64,000 bases of DNA from the NCBI GenBank assembly GCA_963745945.1, contig CAVUZG010000004.1, positions 62,001 to 126,000 on the forward strand, written 5' to 3'. Shown here one piece after another: positions 1 to 9,414 of the stretch (positions within the stretch are counted from its first letter, which is position 1; every line of letters starts with the position of its first letter). The position numbers and the translations under genes were made by a program. The notes under the pieces were generated by a model that worked only from the letters and a program-made list of their open reading frames with translations, was not told the DNA's origin and ran no database searches. Origin of the DNA: DATFVA01 sp963745945 (lineage in GTDB: Bacteria > Bacteroidota > Ignavibacteria > Ignavibacteriales > Ignavibacteriaceae).

Positions 1-1
1 G

Positions 2-508
2 GTTATAAATAAAAACAGTGAAAACTTTTTTGCAGAACAATTAATTAAAACTATTGGTCTTGAAGAAAAGGATTACGGAAGTATTGATAACGGCATTGAG
101 GCAATGAGAAATCTGTTGCAGGAAATGGGAATAAACCCTGATAATATGGTTATTGCTGATGGAAGTGGATTATCACGTTTAAATCTTGTAACCCCAAAGC
201 AGATTATTTCTCTCTTAAATTTTATGTACAAAAGTAAATACTTTATTCCATTTTTTAATTCGCTTCCTATCGCTGGTGTAGACGGAACTCTTGGTAAAAG
301 GATGAAGAATACAAAAGCTGCAAATAAAGTCAGAGCAAAAACCGGATACCTGGATGGTGTAAGAAGCTTATCTGGTTATGCATATACCGGGGATAACGAA
401 CCCGTAGTATTTTGTATTATTGCAAATAATTTTCTTGTACCTTATAAATTGGTTGATAATTTACAAGATCTTGTATGCATAAGACTTGCTAACTTTAAAA
501 GAAAATAA
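2..508 (+). CDS. D-alanyl-D-alanine carboxypeptidase/endopeptidase, PBP4 (peptidase S13) family, C-terminal part
   Basis: Partial gene cut by the window edge; the open frame is already running at base 2, so the first ATG at 104 is internal. The visible 168 residues contain the end of the S13 fold: an FFAEQL segment, then ADGSGLSRLN and, near base 338, the RAKTGYLDG stretch carrying the third penicillin-binding motif KTG. The SxxK and SxN motifs must lie upstream. Family members are periplasmic and trim D-Ala-D-Ala peptide stems or cross-links of peptidoglycan. The gene ends 72 bases before lysS with no clear terminator between. The family call is firm; the exact paralogue (DacB or other) cannot be decided from this part. 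Confidence 0.88.
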   Translation, partial: VINKNSENFFAEQLIKTIGLEEKDYGSIDNGIEAMRNLLQEMGINPDNMVIADGSGLSRLNLVTPKQIISLLNFMYKSKYFIPFFNSLPIAGVDGTLGKRMKNTKAANKVRAKTGYLDGVRSLSGYAYTGDNEPVVFCIIANNFLVPYKLVDNLQDLVCIRLANFKRK

Positions 509-580
509 AAACTGTTTTTTGTTGAAAATTTTAATTTATAATTCCTTGTTAATAATTAATACCGATTCTCAGGAGGAATA

Positions 581-2089
581 GTGGAAAACATCCAGCAGGA
601 TTTAAATGTTCTGATTCAAAGACGATATGAAGAACTTGAAGAATTAAAAACAAAAGGAATTGAACCTTTTGCATATTCATTTGATGTGAATTCAGATTCA
701 GAATCAATCAAACAGAACTACGTTGAGGGTGATGTAAAAAATGTTAGGATTGCAGGAAGAATAATGGCGATCAGGAGAATGGGTAAAGCTTCTTTTGCAC
801 ATGTTCAGGATCATACAGGCAGGATTCAAATTTATTTGAAGAAGGATGAGATTGGAGAAGAGTATGATGCATTCAAACTTCTTGATATCGGGGACATTAT
901 CGGTATTGAAGGATTTGTATTTAAAACAAAAACAGGAGAGATCTCCGTTCATACAAAATCTTTGAAAGTACTTTCCAAAACACTTAGACCCCTACCAATT
1001 GCAAAAGAAACAACAGATGAACAGGGGAATAAAACAATTCATGATCAATTTGCAGATAAAGAATTAAGATACCGCCAGCGATATATCGATCTGGTTGTAA
1101 ATCCCCACATAAAAGATGTGTTTATTAAAAGAAGCAAGATTATTACAGCACTGAGAAAATTTCTTGATGAACATGATTTCCTCGAAGTGGAAACACCTGT
1201 TCTGCAACCATTATACGGTGGTGCAGCTGCAAGGCCATTTATCACTCATCATAATACACTTGATATTCCTTTTTATTTAAGAATTGCAGATGAATTATAT
1301 CTTAAACGATTAATTGTCGGTGGATTAAACGGTGTGTATGAGATTTCAAAAGATTTCAGAAATGAGGGAATGGATAGAACACATAATCCTGAATTCACTA
1401 TGATGGAATTGTATGTTCCATACAAGGACTACAATTGGATGATGGATTTTGTAGAAAGCATGATTCAATTTATTTGCAAAGTTGTTTTTGGAAAATATGA
1501 TTTTAAGTATGAAGGTAATCAGATTGATTTTTCCGGTAAATGGAATAGAATATCCATGGTTGATTCTATTCAGGAAAAAGCCGGGATCAACGTTATTTCC
1601 GCTTCAGTCGAGGAATTAAAGGAAGCAGCAAAAAAACTGGGGATCGATATAAAATCAATTGAAGGTAAAGGAAAATTAATAGATGAAATTTTCAGTGTAG
1701 CTGTACAGCCCGGTTTAATTCAACCAACATTTGTAATGGATTATCCTATTGAACTTTCTCCACTGGCAAAACTGCACCGAAGCAGGGAAGGAGTGGTTGA
1801 AAGATTTGAAGGATATGTTGCCGGCAGAGAAATTTCTAATGCCTTCTCAGAATTGAATGACCCGATTGATCAAAGGAAAAGATTTGAAGGGCAGAAAAAA
1901 ATGATGGACGAAGGAGATGAAGAAGCACATCAGATTGATGAAGATTTTATTCGTGCCCTGGAGTACGGAATGCCTCCAACAGCAGGATTAGGAGTTGGGA
2001 TTGACAGACTCGTAATGCTTTTAACTAATCAATCTTCAATCAGAGATGTAATTTTCTTTCCACAAATGAAACCTGAAATAAAAGGCTAA
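581..2089 (+). CDS. lysS: Lysyl-tRNA synthetase, class II
   Basis: 502 residues, the normal length for bacterial LysS. An N-terminal OB-fold anticodon domain is seen at about residues 55-110 (VRIAGRIMAIR...GRIQIYL), followed by a class II catalytic core with motif 2 (FRNEGMDRTHNPEFT, about residue 265) and motif 3 (GLGVGIDRL, about residue 470). The enzyme charges tRNA-Lys with lysine in the cytoplasm. The start is GTG, chosen because a perfect AGGAGG lies at 571-576, five bases upstream; no ATG fits as well. It stands alone on its own side, with 151 bases to the next gene. Confidence 0.97.
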   Translation: MENIQQDLNVLIQRRYEELEELKTKGIEPFAYSFDVNSDSESIKQNYVEGDVKNVRIAGRIMAIRRMGKASFAHVQDHTGRIQIYLKKDEIGEEYDAFKLLDIGDIIGIEGFVFKTKTGEISVHTKSLKVLSKTLRPLPIAKETTDEQGNKTIHDQFADKELRYRQRYIDLVVNPHIKDVFIKRSKIITALRKFLDEHDFLEVETPVLQPLYGGAAARPFITHHNTLDIPFYLRIADELYLKRLIVGGLNGVYEISKDFRNEGMDRTHNPEFTMMELYVPYKDYNWMMDFVESMIQFICKVVFGKYDFKYEGNQIDFSGKWNRISMVDSIQEKAGINVISASVEELKEAAKKLGIDIKSIEGKGKLIDEIFSVAVQPGLIQPTFVMDYPIELSPLAKLHRSREGVVERFEGYVAGREISNAFSELNDPIDQRKRFEGQKKMMDEGDEEAHQIDEDFIRALEYGMPPTAGLGVGIDRLVMLLTNQSSIRDVIFFPQMKPEIKG

Positions 2090-2240
2090 AATAATTTTCA
2101 TGCCTGATTTGTGAGTTTCTTTAAATTTGCTGACAATTCCAGTTGATTATGCGCTAATATTGATGTTGATTTTCCAATGTTTATAAAATTAATTTTCACA
2201 AATATTCTAAATTTAGAATTCTTTATTAATTGGGAACATC

Positions 2241-2970
2241 TTGAAATATAGTATTGTAATCCCAACATTAAATGAAGAAAAACTTCTGCCTGATCTGTTA
2301 AAACAGCTCACTGATATTACATTAAAGAACGAATTTGATTTAGAAATAATAGTTTCGGATGGCGGCAGTATTGATAAAACTGTTCAAATAGCAATAGATT
2401 ACGCTGACATTATAACAATTCATACAGATGACAAATTGCAGAACATTGCCTCAGGAAGAAATGAAGGAGCTAAATTTGCAACCGGTGATATTTTTATGTT
2501 TTTTAATGGCGATGTTCGCATAAATAAACCAGTTGACTTTTTCCGATTTCGTAAAAGAAAATTTTAACAGAAACAATTATCTAGCTATTACTGGATATGT
2601 TTCAATTTTTCCGGAAGAAGCTGTTTTATTGGATAAACTTTTTCATTATTGTTATAACCATTATTTCCAATTTTTGAACAACATTGGTGTGGGAATGGGC
2701 AGAGGAGAATGTCACATAATCCGGAGTGATATTTTTAAGAAACTCGACGGATATAATGAAACTTTTGCCGCCGGTGAAGACTTTGATCTTTTCCGCAGAA
2801 TCAGAAATAATGGCGAAATTTTATTTTCAAATAAAATCAGGGTTTATGAATCACCCAGGAGATTTCGTAGAATAGGATACTTTACAGTCACATGGCATTG
2901 GGTAAAAAATGGTATTTCAGTTTGGTTAAAAAATAAATCGATTTCAAAAATATGGGAACAGGTAAGATAA
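2241..2970 (+). CDS. Glycosyltransferase family 2, reading frame interrupted by one extra base
   Basis: Two overlapping open frames together make one family-2 glycosyltransferase. The first (2241-2567, TTG start) begins YSIVIPTLNEEKLLP, the usual GT-A nucleotide-binding strand, then SDGGSIDKT and a metal-binding region FFNGDVRI. The second frame (from about 2542 to 2970) carries on with SDFVKENF and the acceptor-side motif GEDFDLFRRI. The break sits at the T5 run 2538-2542: removing one T gives VDFSDFVKEN and a continuous protein of about 242 residues. Such enzymes transfer sugars to lipid or polysaccharide acceptors at the inner membrane face. It abuts the Wzi-like barrel gene, which supports a surface-polysaccharide role. 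Either a real frameshift or a sequence error. Confidence 0.8.
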
Positions 2971-2971
2971 A

Positions 2972-4630
2972 TTGCGTTTTGCTTATTACTTTATTTTCAT
3001 TTTAGTTGTTTATTCGGTTTCGTATGCTCAAACAGAGTATGTACCTGTTGATAACCGAGTTTATGATTTTCTGGAAAGGATGGAAGCACTACAGATAATA
3101 CCGGAATACAATTCTTTTGAAATTCCAAAAACAAGAAAAGAAATTGCAGAGTATTTGGAGAGTGTTATAACGTCTGTTTCTAAACTTGATGAAGTGGATA
3201 AAAATATACTTTCTGATTTAGAAATTGAATTTGAGTATGAATTAAAAGGAAATCTAGTAAATTCAGTTTCCTTATTAGGAAATGACAACTATAATTTTCT
3301 ATCTCAAAAACAAAAATATCTCTTTTTTTATAATGAACCCGGAAAGTTAAATCTCTTTATTAATTTAACCGGGGAAGGAGATTTACTATTTAAGAATGAT
3401 CTGCAATTAAAATCGAATTCATCTGCATTTTTGGGTATAATCGGAGGTGAAATACGCGGAACCATTTTAGATAAATTCGGTATGTACATAAAAGGTTCTA
3501 ATGGAAATGTTTTTGGAAAAAAAGATGCAGCTTTAGTGAAAAGAGAACTCCAGTATAATTACAAGTTCAACGAAAAACCTTCCGAGACTTTTTTTGATGA
3601 TACTCAAGGTTATTTAACAGCCAATTTCGATCTGATAAAATTTAAATATGGTCGCGACAGAATGAACATTGGTTATGGTGTCAACAAAATCCTTCTTGGT
3701 AATGATGCTCCAATATTTGATTACCTCGGATTGAATATAAATTACAAATTTTTCAGTTATTCGTTTTTTCATGGCCAGTTGCTGGGACATGAGACATCCG
3801 TTTCAGATTCCATCGCCGGTAATATAAATGTTGTTACTTCCAAATATATGGCTTATCATAGAATTGGATTTAATATTTCCAGGCATGTTAACTTTGGGGC
3901 CGGTGAGGTTATAATTTATGGGGACAGACCAATCGATCTTACTTATCTCAATCCTTTTAGTTTTTATAAATCAGTAGAACACTCAAACAGGGACAGAGAT
4001 AATGCAATGCTGTTTTTTGATTTCAATAACAAATCAATTGAAGGCTTAAAGATTTTTTCGACGTTATTAATTGATGATATTACTTTCAATAAATTAGGAA
4101 CGGGATGGTGGGGAAATCAGACCATCATTGATGCTGGTGTTTATTCGGAACTTCTCTATCATATCTTACCGCTTGGAATAAAAATTCAGTACACTAAGAT
4201 AGATCCATACGTTTATACCCACAGATTAATTAGAAACAATTTTACAAGTTTCGGATATAATCTTAGCTCGTTTACAAATCCAAACAGCGAATTATTTTCA
4301 TTTGAAGCAGACTACAGGTTGAATTACAGGCTTGCATTATCGTTCAATTTTAATTATAAAATTCACGGAGCTAATCCCTTAAACCCTGATGGTAATGTTA
4401 GAGAAAATGTTGGTGGTGATGTAACACTTGGCCATCGAATTTTTGATCCCGAGCAGGTTAAATTTCTTGATGGTTATCGTGAATATTCCAGAATGTATAA
4501 TATGAAAATAATATATGAACCCTTTAATGAATATTTCTTCACACTTGCTCTGAATTATTTAAATGAGTCTCTCCAGAATTTACAGAATAAACAATTTGAT
4601 ACAATATTTACTTTAAGTATAAAAATATAA
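2972..4630 (+). CDS. Outer-membrane beta-barrel protein, capsule assembly Wzi-like
   Basis: 552 residues with a signal peptide (FAYYFIFILVVYSVSYAQ) and a long series of alternating aromatic/polar strands ending in an aromatic-rich last strand (FDTIFTLSIKI), typical of outer-membrane barrels. The middle resembles the Wzi capsule-assembly family: DRMNIGYGVNKILLGNDAP, FGAGEVIIYGDRPIDLTYLNP and LTYLNPFSFYKSVEHSNRDRDN are of the type seen in Bacteroidetes-group members. Family members help anchor or assemble capsular polysaccharide at the cell surface. TTG start, one base after the stop of the glycosyltransferase, so the two are almost certainly co-transcribed. The family call rests on pattern memory, hence moderate confidence; that it is a barrel is more certain. 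Confidence 0.65.
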   Translation: MRFAYYFIFILVVYSVSYAQTEYVPVDNRVYDFLERMEALQIIPEYNSFEIPKTRKEIAEYLESVITSVSKLDEVDKNILSDLEIEFEYELKGNLVNSVSLLGNDNYNFLSQKQKYLFFYNEPGKLNLFINLTGEGDLLFKNDLQLKSNSSAFLGIIGGEIRGTILDKFGMYIKGSNGNVFGKKDAALVKRELQYNYKFNEKPSETFFDDTQGYLTANFDLIKFKYGRDRMNIGYGVNKILLGNDAPIFDYLGLNINYKFFSYSFFHGQLLGHETSVSDSIAGNINVVTSKYMAYHRIGFNISRHVNFGAGEVIIYGDRPIDLTYLNPFSFYKSVEHSNRDRDNAMLFFDFNNKSIEGLKIFSTLLIDDITFNKLGTGWWGNQTIIDAGVYSELLYHILPLGIKIQYTKIDPYVYTHRLIRNNFTSFGYNLSSFTNPNSELFSFEADYRLNYRLALSFNFNYKIHGANPLNPDGNVRENVGGDVTLGHRIFDPEQVKFLDGYREYSRMYNMKIIYEPFNEYFFTLALNYLNESLQNLQNKQFDTIFTLSIKI

Positions 4631-4641
4631 TTGGTGAATAA

Positions 4642-6255
4642 ATGAATTCCGGAAGGTTTAGAATACCTATCCTTTTTATTATTCTAACTCTCGGTATTGT
4701 GTTAGGTACACAGATTGAAAAAGTATTTTCAGGTGATAACCTACATGACGACACAAAAAAGTTCAGTGAGGTACTCTCATATACTGAAAAATATTATGTT
4801 GAGGATGTCGATACTCAGAAACTGGTTGAATCTGCTATAAACGGGATGCTTGATAAGCTTGATCCTCACTCAGTATATATTCCGGCAACTCAAAAAGAAA
4901 ATATTGAAGAATCTTTGCGGGGAGAATTTGATGGAATCGGAATCGAGTTCCAGGTTGTTAATGATACAATTACAGTTGTGTCTCCCATTACTGGGGGACC
5001 TAGCGAATCCCTGGGAATAATTTCAGGAGATAGAATAGTAAAGATAGAGGGGGCGGATGCTACCGGACTTTCTAATGATGAAGTCGTAAATAAATTACGT
5101 GGTAAAGCAGGAACCAAAGTTGAAATAACTATATACCGCCCTGAAACGAGTAAGCTTGTAGATTATAAAATTACCCGCGCAAAAATTCCTTTGTATTCAG
5201 TAAATGCTCACTTAATGTTTAACAATGAAACCGGATATGTCGGGGTGACCAGATTCTCTGAAACGACATATGATGAATTAACTGAAGCTTTGAAAGATTT
5301 AAAAAGCAAAGGGATGAAACAATTAATTCTGGATTTAAGAGGTAATCCCGGCGGATATCTCAATCAGGCAGTTAAGGTTGCTGATATTTTTATTTCGGGG
5401 AAGAAAAAAATAGTTTACACAAAAGGAAGAAGAAGTGAGTTTGACGAAGAATACCTGGCATCCGAACCATCTGATTTTGAAAATACTCCGCTAATAATTC
5501 TTGTGAATAATGGTAGTGCTTCTGCAAGTGAGATTGTTTCCGGGGCGGTTCAGGATTGGGATAGGGGGTTAATAGTTGGGGAAACAACTTTTGGGAAGGG
5601 ACTTGTTCAAAGACAATTTGATCTTCCTGACAATTCAGCAATAAGGTTGACCATTTCTAGGTATTATACACCTTCGGGCAGACTTATACAAAGAGATTAT
5701 AAAAATTTAAAGGACAAAGAGGAATATTATTCTGAAGCAAGTGAAAGAAACGAAAAGGAAGGTGATAATCTATATCATTCGGCAGAGAAAGATACCAGTA
5801 ATCAAATATATAAAACTAATGCAGGGAGAATTGTTTACGGAGGAGGAGGAATTACTCCCGATTATATTGTAAAATCAGATGATATTTCAAATTATACTAC
5901 GGAGTTATTAAAGAACAATATTTTTTATGAGTTTGCTTTAAATTATTTAGATATTCATGGAAACGAAATCCACCAAAAATATAAAAGTGACCTTAATTTC
6001 TTTTTGAATGATTTTAATTTTTCAGTTAAAGATATTTCTTCATTTATAAAATTTGCCAATTCAAAAAATATAGCGTTTAATGAAAAGGATTTTAATAAGG
6101 ACCGGAATTATATTGCTACCAGATTAAAAGCTGAAATAGCAAGAAATTATTGGAAAAACAAAGGCTGGTATTCTGTCCTTCTTACATCAGATAATCAAAT
6201 GCTCAAAGCAATTACTTTGTTTGATGAAGCAAAAAATCTTGCAAATTTAAAATGA
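4642..6255 (+). CDS. C-terminal processing peptidase, S41 family (CtpA/Prc-like)
   Basis: 537 residues. An N-terminal hydrophobic anchor (about 7-23) is followed by a CTP N-domain, a PDZ domain (about 95-170; GGPSESLGIISGDRIVKI) and the S41 catalytic domain. The Ser-Lys dyad is visible: Ser294 within GSASASEI and Lys319 within TFGKGLVQ, with the 25-residue spacing of E. coli Prc. It should act in the periplasm, cutting C-terminal tails of damaged or regulated envelope proteins. It lies 11 bases after the barrel gene and overlaps the DUF3108 gene by four bases (ATGA). The region after residue 360 is a poorly conserved tail. Confidence 0.93.
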   Translation: MNSGRFRIPILFIILTLGIVLGTQIEKVFSGDNLHDDTKKFSEVLSYTEKYYVEDVDTQKLVESAINGMLDKLDPHSVYIPATQKENIEESLRGEFDGIGIEFQVVNDTITVVSPITGGPSESLGIISGDRIVKIEGADATGLSNDEVVNKLRGKAGTKVEITIYRPETSKLVDYKITRAKIPLYSVNAHLMFNNETGYVGVTRFSETTYDELTEALKDLKSKGMKQLILDLRGNPGGYLNQAVKVADIFISGKKKIVYTKGRRSEFDEEYLASEPSDFENTPLIILVNNGSASASEIVSGAVQDWDRGLIVGETTFGKGLVQRQFDLPDNSAIRLTISRYYTPSGRLIQRDYKNLKDKEEYYSEASERNEKEGDNLYHSAEKDTSNQIYKTNAGRIVYGGGGITPDYIVKSDDISNYTTELLKNNIFYEFALNYLDIHGNEIHQKYKSDLNFFLNDFNFSVKDISSFIKFANSKNIAFNEKDFNKDRNYIATRLKAEIARNYWKNKGWYSVLLTSDNQMLKAITLFDEAKNLANLK

Positions 6256-7070
6256 CTTCTAAAATTATTTTAATCTTATTTGCGGTATTTTATATTGGAC
6301 AGGCTCAGCCGATTGAGTCGAGCCATACATCTAAGAATAATATTTTAACTGGTAAGGAGTTAAAAGTTGGAGAAGAACTTACATACATTGTAAAATATTC
6401 AGTTATGAAAATCGGAGAAGTCAAAATAAAAATTAAAGATAAAAAAGTAATAAACGGAAAAACATATTATATAACATATGCTTATATAGATTCATATTCC
6501 GGAATCCCGTTTGTTGATTTGCATCAGATATATGAAAGTTATGTTGATGAAAACTTGTACTCAGATTATTTTAAGGCACTAATAAAGGGCGATGACTATA
6601 CTTCTTACACCGAGTATAATTTCGATTACAAGAAATCAATCATTCATATACAAAAAGGAAAAGTAAATCCGCCTGAAACCTGGACCGATTCTACCACATC
6701 TGCGGATAAAAAATACCAGGATGGTCTTTCTTTATTTTATTATGCAAGATTTAACACCGGGCAGGAAAAAAATGAAAATATACCTTGTTTTGTAACAGAA
6801 AAAAAAGTTTTTACACAAATGAATTTTTATAATGATATTGAAGGAATTTCAATAGATGCAGTCGACTATGATATTTCTTGTGTGAAACTGGATGGGGAGA
6901 CAGATTTTATTAGTGTATTTGGACTTACAGGGCATTTTGAAGGGTGGTTCAGTAACGATGATGCGGCAATTCCTATCCTTGCTAAAATGAGGGTTATAAT
7001 CGGAAATATTACTCTTGAACTTATATCATGGAAGAGAGAAGGATGGGATCCTCCAAAATACAAAGAATAA
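6252..7070 (+). CDS. DUF3108 domain-containing secreted protein
   Basis: 272 residues: signal peptide (KIILILFAVFYIGQAQ), then a single DUF3108 domain beginning LKVGEELTYIVKYSVMKIGE and ending with a beta-rich C-terminus. Family members are periplasmic or outer-membrane associated and of unknown function. The start overlaps the ctpA-like stop in an ATGA junction, so translation is probably coupled. It could be a substrate or partner of the protease, but nothing in the sequence proves that. Confidence 0.85.
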   Translation: MTSKIILILFAVFYIGQAQPIESSHTSKNNILTGKELKVGEELTYIVKYSVMKIGEVKIKIKDKKVINGKTYYITYAYIDSYSGIPFVDLHQIYESYVDENLYSDYFKALIKGDDYTSYTEYNFDYKKSIIHIQKGKVNPPETWTDSTTSADKKYQDGLSLFYYARFNTGQEKNENIPCFVTEKKVFTQMNFYNDIEGISIDAVDYDISCVKLDGETDFISVFGLTGHFEGWFSNDDAAIPILAKMRVIIGNITLELISWKREGWDPPKYKE

Positions 7071-7612
7071 TTCCTGAAAATAAATTATTTCCATATCTCA
7101 ATCTTTACCCAAGAATTCATGATAGTGTATTTTTAGCTTCCGGAGTAAAAATAATTGGTGATGTAAAAATTGATGAGGATTCAAGTGTTTGGTACAACAC
7201 AGTAATCAGGGGAGACGTTCACTATATTTCTATTGGAAAGATGACAAATATTCAGGATTGTTCTATGCTTCATGTCACGAATGGAAAATTTCCACTAAAT
7301 ATAGGAAACAAAATAACAATTGGTCATTCGGTAACATTGCATGGCTGCACTTTGAAGGATCTTTGCTTAATCGGAATGGGAGCCGTGATATTGGATGGCG
7401 CAGTAGTTGAAGAAAAAGCAATGGTGGCAGCAGGTGCAGTAGTGACACCCGGGTTTGTGATACCTTCAGGAAAACTTGTTGCTGGTGTTCCGGCAAAAAT
7501 TATAAGAGATCTTACAAAGGCAGAGTTGGATGATATTGAAAAATCTGCTATGAGATATAAAAAATATACAGAATTAACCAGAGAATCGTTAAATAGGATT
7601 GAAGAGAAATAA
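7028..7612 (+). CDS. Gamma-class carbonic anhydrase-like hexapeptide-repeat protein
   Basis: Left-handed beta-helix protein of 194 residues (YrdA/PaaY/CaiE type). Imperfect hexapeptide repeats run from about residue 33 to 165. The three zinc histidines of gamma-carbonic anhydrases are present: His82 (LHVTNG), His100 and His105 (GHSVTLHGC). The RGDV signature is at 61-64. Activity of such YrdA-like members is often unproven. The start is uncertain: the ATG at 7028 overlaps the previous gene by 43 bases, an in-frame ATG lies at 7043, and homologues would match from about residue 14. The stop overlaps the next start by one base (TAATG). Confidence 0.88.
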   Translation: MEERRMGSSKIQRIIPENKLFPYLNLYPRIHDSVFLASGVKIIGDVKIDEDSSVWYNTVIRGDVHYISIGKMTNIQDCSMLHVTNGKFPLNIGNKITIGHSVTLHGCTLKDLCLIGMGAVILDGAVVEEKAMVAAGAVVTPGFVIPSGKLVAGVPAKIIRDLTKAELDDIEKSAMRYKKYTELTRESLNRIEEK

Positions 7613-8481
7613 TGGAAGTTAAGTTCTGGGGAACAAGAGGTTCTGTACCGGTTCCCGGAAAAGATACGATTAAATATGGGGGAAATACTCCTTGTGTTGA
7701 GATTCGCACTTCCTCAGGAAATGAAATAATTCTCGATGCAGGCACAGGAATAAGAGCGTTGGGAAATTATATAGTTGAAAATAAGTCAGGGATTTCTCTT
7801 GATATTTTATTAAGCCATTATCATTGGGACCATATTCAGGGAATACCATTCTTTGTCCCCTTATATCAATCAGGCAGAAACATAACTTTTTACGGATTAC
7901 CGGGAATTGAAAAAAGTATAAAAAAAGTGATTAGTTCCCAGATGCAGGGAGATTATTTTCCAATTAAAATTGATGATGTAGCCGCAAATTTGAATTTTGA
8001 ACAACTTAAGCCCTCTGAATCATTCAAATTGGACGGAGTAAATGTAGATACATATAATGTTTATCATCCATCACCTACACTAACTTTTAAGCTCAGTGAA
8101 AATAACGGTTCTGTAGTTTATATGACTGACAATGAACTTGATGTTGAAGGAGAGAATAGTTCCAATCTGATGAACAAGATAGAAGAAAAAAACAAAAATT
8201 TAATTGAATTTTGCTATGAGTGTGATTACCTTATCCACGATATGATGTTTGACGAAAATTTAATGAAGCAAAAATATGGTTGGGGACACTCAAGTAATAA
8301 ATCGCTGGCTTCTTTTGCTGTAATGGCAAAAGTAAAAAATCTGATCTTCTTTCATTATAACCCCGAATATAATGATGAAAAGATAGATTCAATACTTAAA
8401 GAGACCAGGGAGTTTCTGAAAGAGAGTGGATCTGATATTAACTGTATTGCTGCAAAAGAAGGTTTAACTTTTTCTGTTTAA
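7612..8481 (+). CDS. MBL-fold metal-dependent hydrolase
   Basis: 289 residues. It begins KFWGTRGSVPVPG, the start of the phosphodiesterase-like branch of the metallo-beta-lactamase superfamily, and carries the metal motif SHYHWDHIQG (His69, His71, Asp73, His74), then YMTDNE and HSSN, which supply further ligands. Similar proteins are annotated as cyclic-nucleotide phosphodiesterases or CheY-adjacent MBL proteins; the substrate cannot be read from the sequence. Cytoplasmic, no signal peptide. It is in a tight run with the carbonic anhydrase-like gene and ybeY. Confidence 0.87.
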   Translation: MEVKFWGTRGSVPVPGKDTIKYGGNTPCVEIRTSSGNEIILDAGTGIRALGNYIVENKSGISLDILLSHYHWDHIQGIPFFVPLYQSGRNITFYGLPGIEKSIKKVISSQMQGDYFPIKIDDVAANLNFEQLKPSESFKLDGVNVDTYNVYHPSPTLTFKLSENNGSVVYMTDNELDVEGENSSNLMNKIEEKNKNLIEFCYECDYLIHDMMFDENLMKQKYGWGHSSNKSLASFAVMAKVKNLIFFHYNPEYNDEKIDSILKETREFLKESGSDINCIAAKEGLTFSV

Positions 8482-8495
8482 CGGGAAGTGATATT

Positions 8496-8927
8496 TTGGT
8501 AAAAAACCTGAAAGTAAATTCCGTAGACATAAACATTGACAAACTGTTATTTCATCGATTAGTATCACTTTTAAAGAAGGAATTTAATTTCAAACTTGAA
8601 TCATTTCTTATAAATTTCATCTCATCAGAGCATCTTCTTAAAATCAATAAGGAATTTCTTAAACATAACTATTATACTGATATAATTACCTTTAATTATA
8701 GTAAAAACAGGCTATTGTTCGATGCCGAATTATATATATCTTTGCAAGACGCCCAAAATAATGCGAATAAATACCATGTGCTTTTGGAACAAGAATTGAT
8801 GAGACTTGTAATACATGGTGTTCTTCATCTGCTTGATTATGACGATAAATCGCCAAAAACGAAATCTGTGATGAAGAAAGTTGAAAATCGGCTTGTAAAT
8901 AAGTATAAGTTTATATTAAAACAATAA
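8496..8927 (+). CDS. ybeY: Endoribonuclease YbeY (rRNA maturation factor)
   Basis: 143 residues, UPF0054 family. The zinc motif reads HGVLHLLDYDDK: His107 and His111 are kept, while the third ligand, usually His, is Asp117. Bacteroidetes YbeY proteins commonly show a related replacement (GYKDK), so this is a lineage variant rather than damage. The enzyme processes 16S rRNA ends and takes part in ribosome quality control. The start is TTG at 8496 behind GGGAAG; no ATG is available near the conserved beginning. It lies 14 bases after the MBL gene. Confidence 0.9.
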   Translation: MVKNLKVNSVDINIDKLLFHRLVSLLKKEFNFKLESFLINFISSEHLLKINKEFLKHNYYTDIITFNYSKNRLLFDAELYISLQDAQNNANKYHVLLEQELMRLVIHGVLHLLDYDDKSPKTKSVMKKVENRLVNKYKFILKQ

Positions 8928-8938
8928 CCGGGTATTTT

Positions 8939-9397
8939 ATGGTAACTGAAATAGTAAATTTATTAACAGATATATTTGAAAACCTGGATCATACAAGTTC
9001 CCTGGATAAAGCAATAAATGAGATTTCAACTAGAGAAAGATACGATAGAAATGTTCTGGCTACAGCATTCAGCTGGATTTATGAAAAAACTATTCGTGAT
9101 ATAGATGAGGTTACCATACATAGTGAACTTGTTACAAGCAGTAAAAGAATTTTTTCTGAAGAAGAGAAAACATTATTTGGTACTGATAATTTTAATTACC
9201 TTCTTCATTTAAACAATATAGGATTACTTACAACCATCGATTTGGAATTAATAATAGAAGAACTTAAGTTGTTCCCCCAAGAATTAATAAATACTGAATC
9301 GATAAATGTAATTATTATATCTTTGTTTCTTGAGGTAAATACTCTTACACTTCCTGGAAGCAGATTATTGTTATATTCATCTGATACAATTAATTGA
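8939..9397 (+). CDS. Smg / DUF494 family protein
   Basis: 152 residues matching the DUF494 (Smg) family from MVTEIVNLLTDIFENL through the C-terminal SINVIIISLFLEVN segment. The protein is all-helical and cytoplasmic, of unknown function. In many proteobacteria smg also lies beside topA-type or zinc-ribbon genes, and here topA follows 17 bases later, which strengthens the call. Start ATG at 8939. Confidence 0.82.
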   Translation: MVTEIVNLLTDIFENLDHTSSLDKAINEISTRERYDRNVLATAFSWIYEKTIRDIDEVTIHSELVTSSKRIFSEEEKTLFGTDNFNYLLHLNNIGLLTTIDLELIIEELKLFPQELINTESINVIIISLFLEVNTLTLPGSRLLLYSSDTIN

Positions 9398-9414
9398 GAA
9401 GAAACTGGTAAGTT

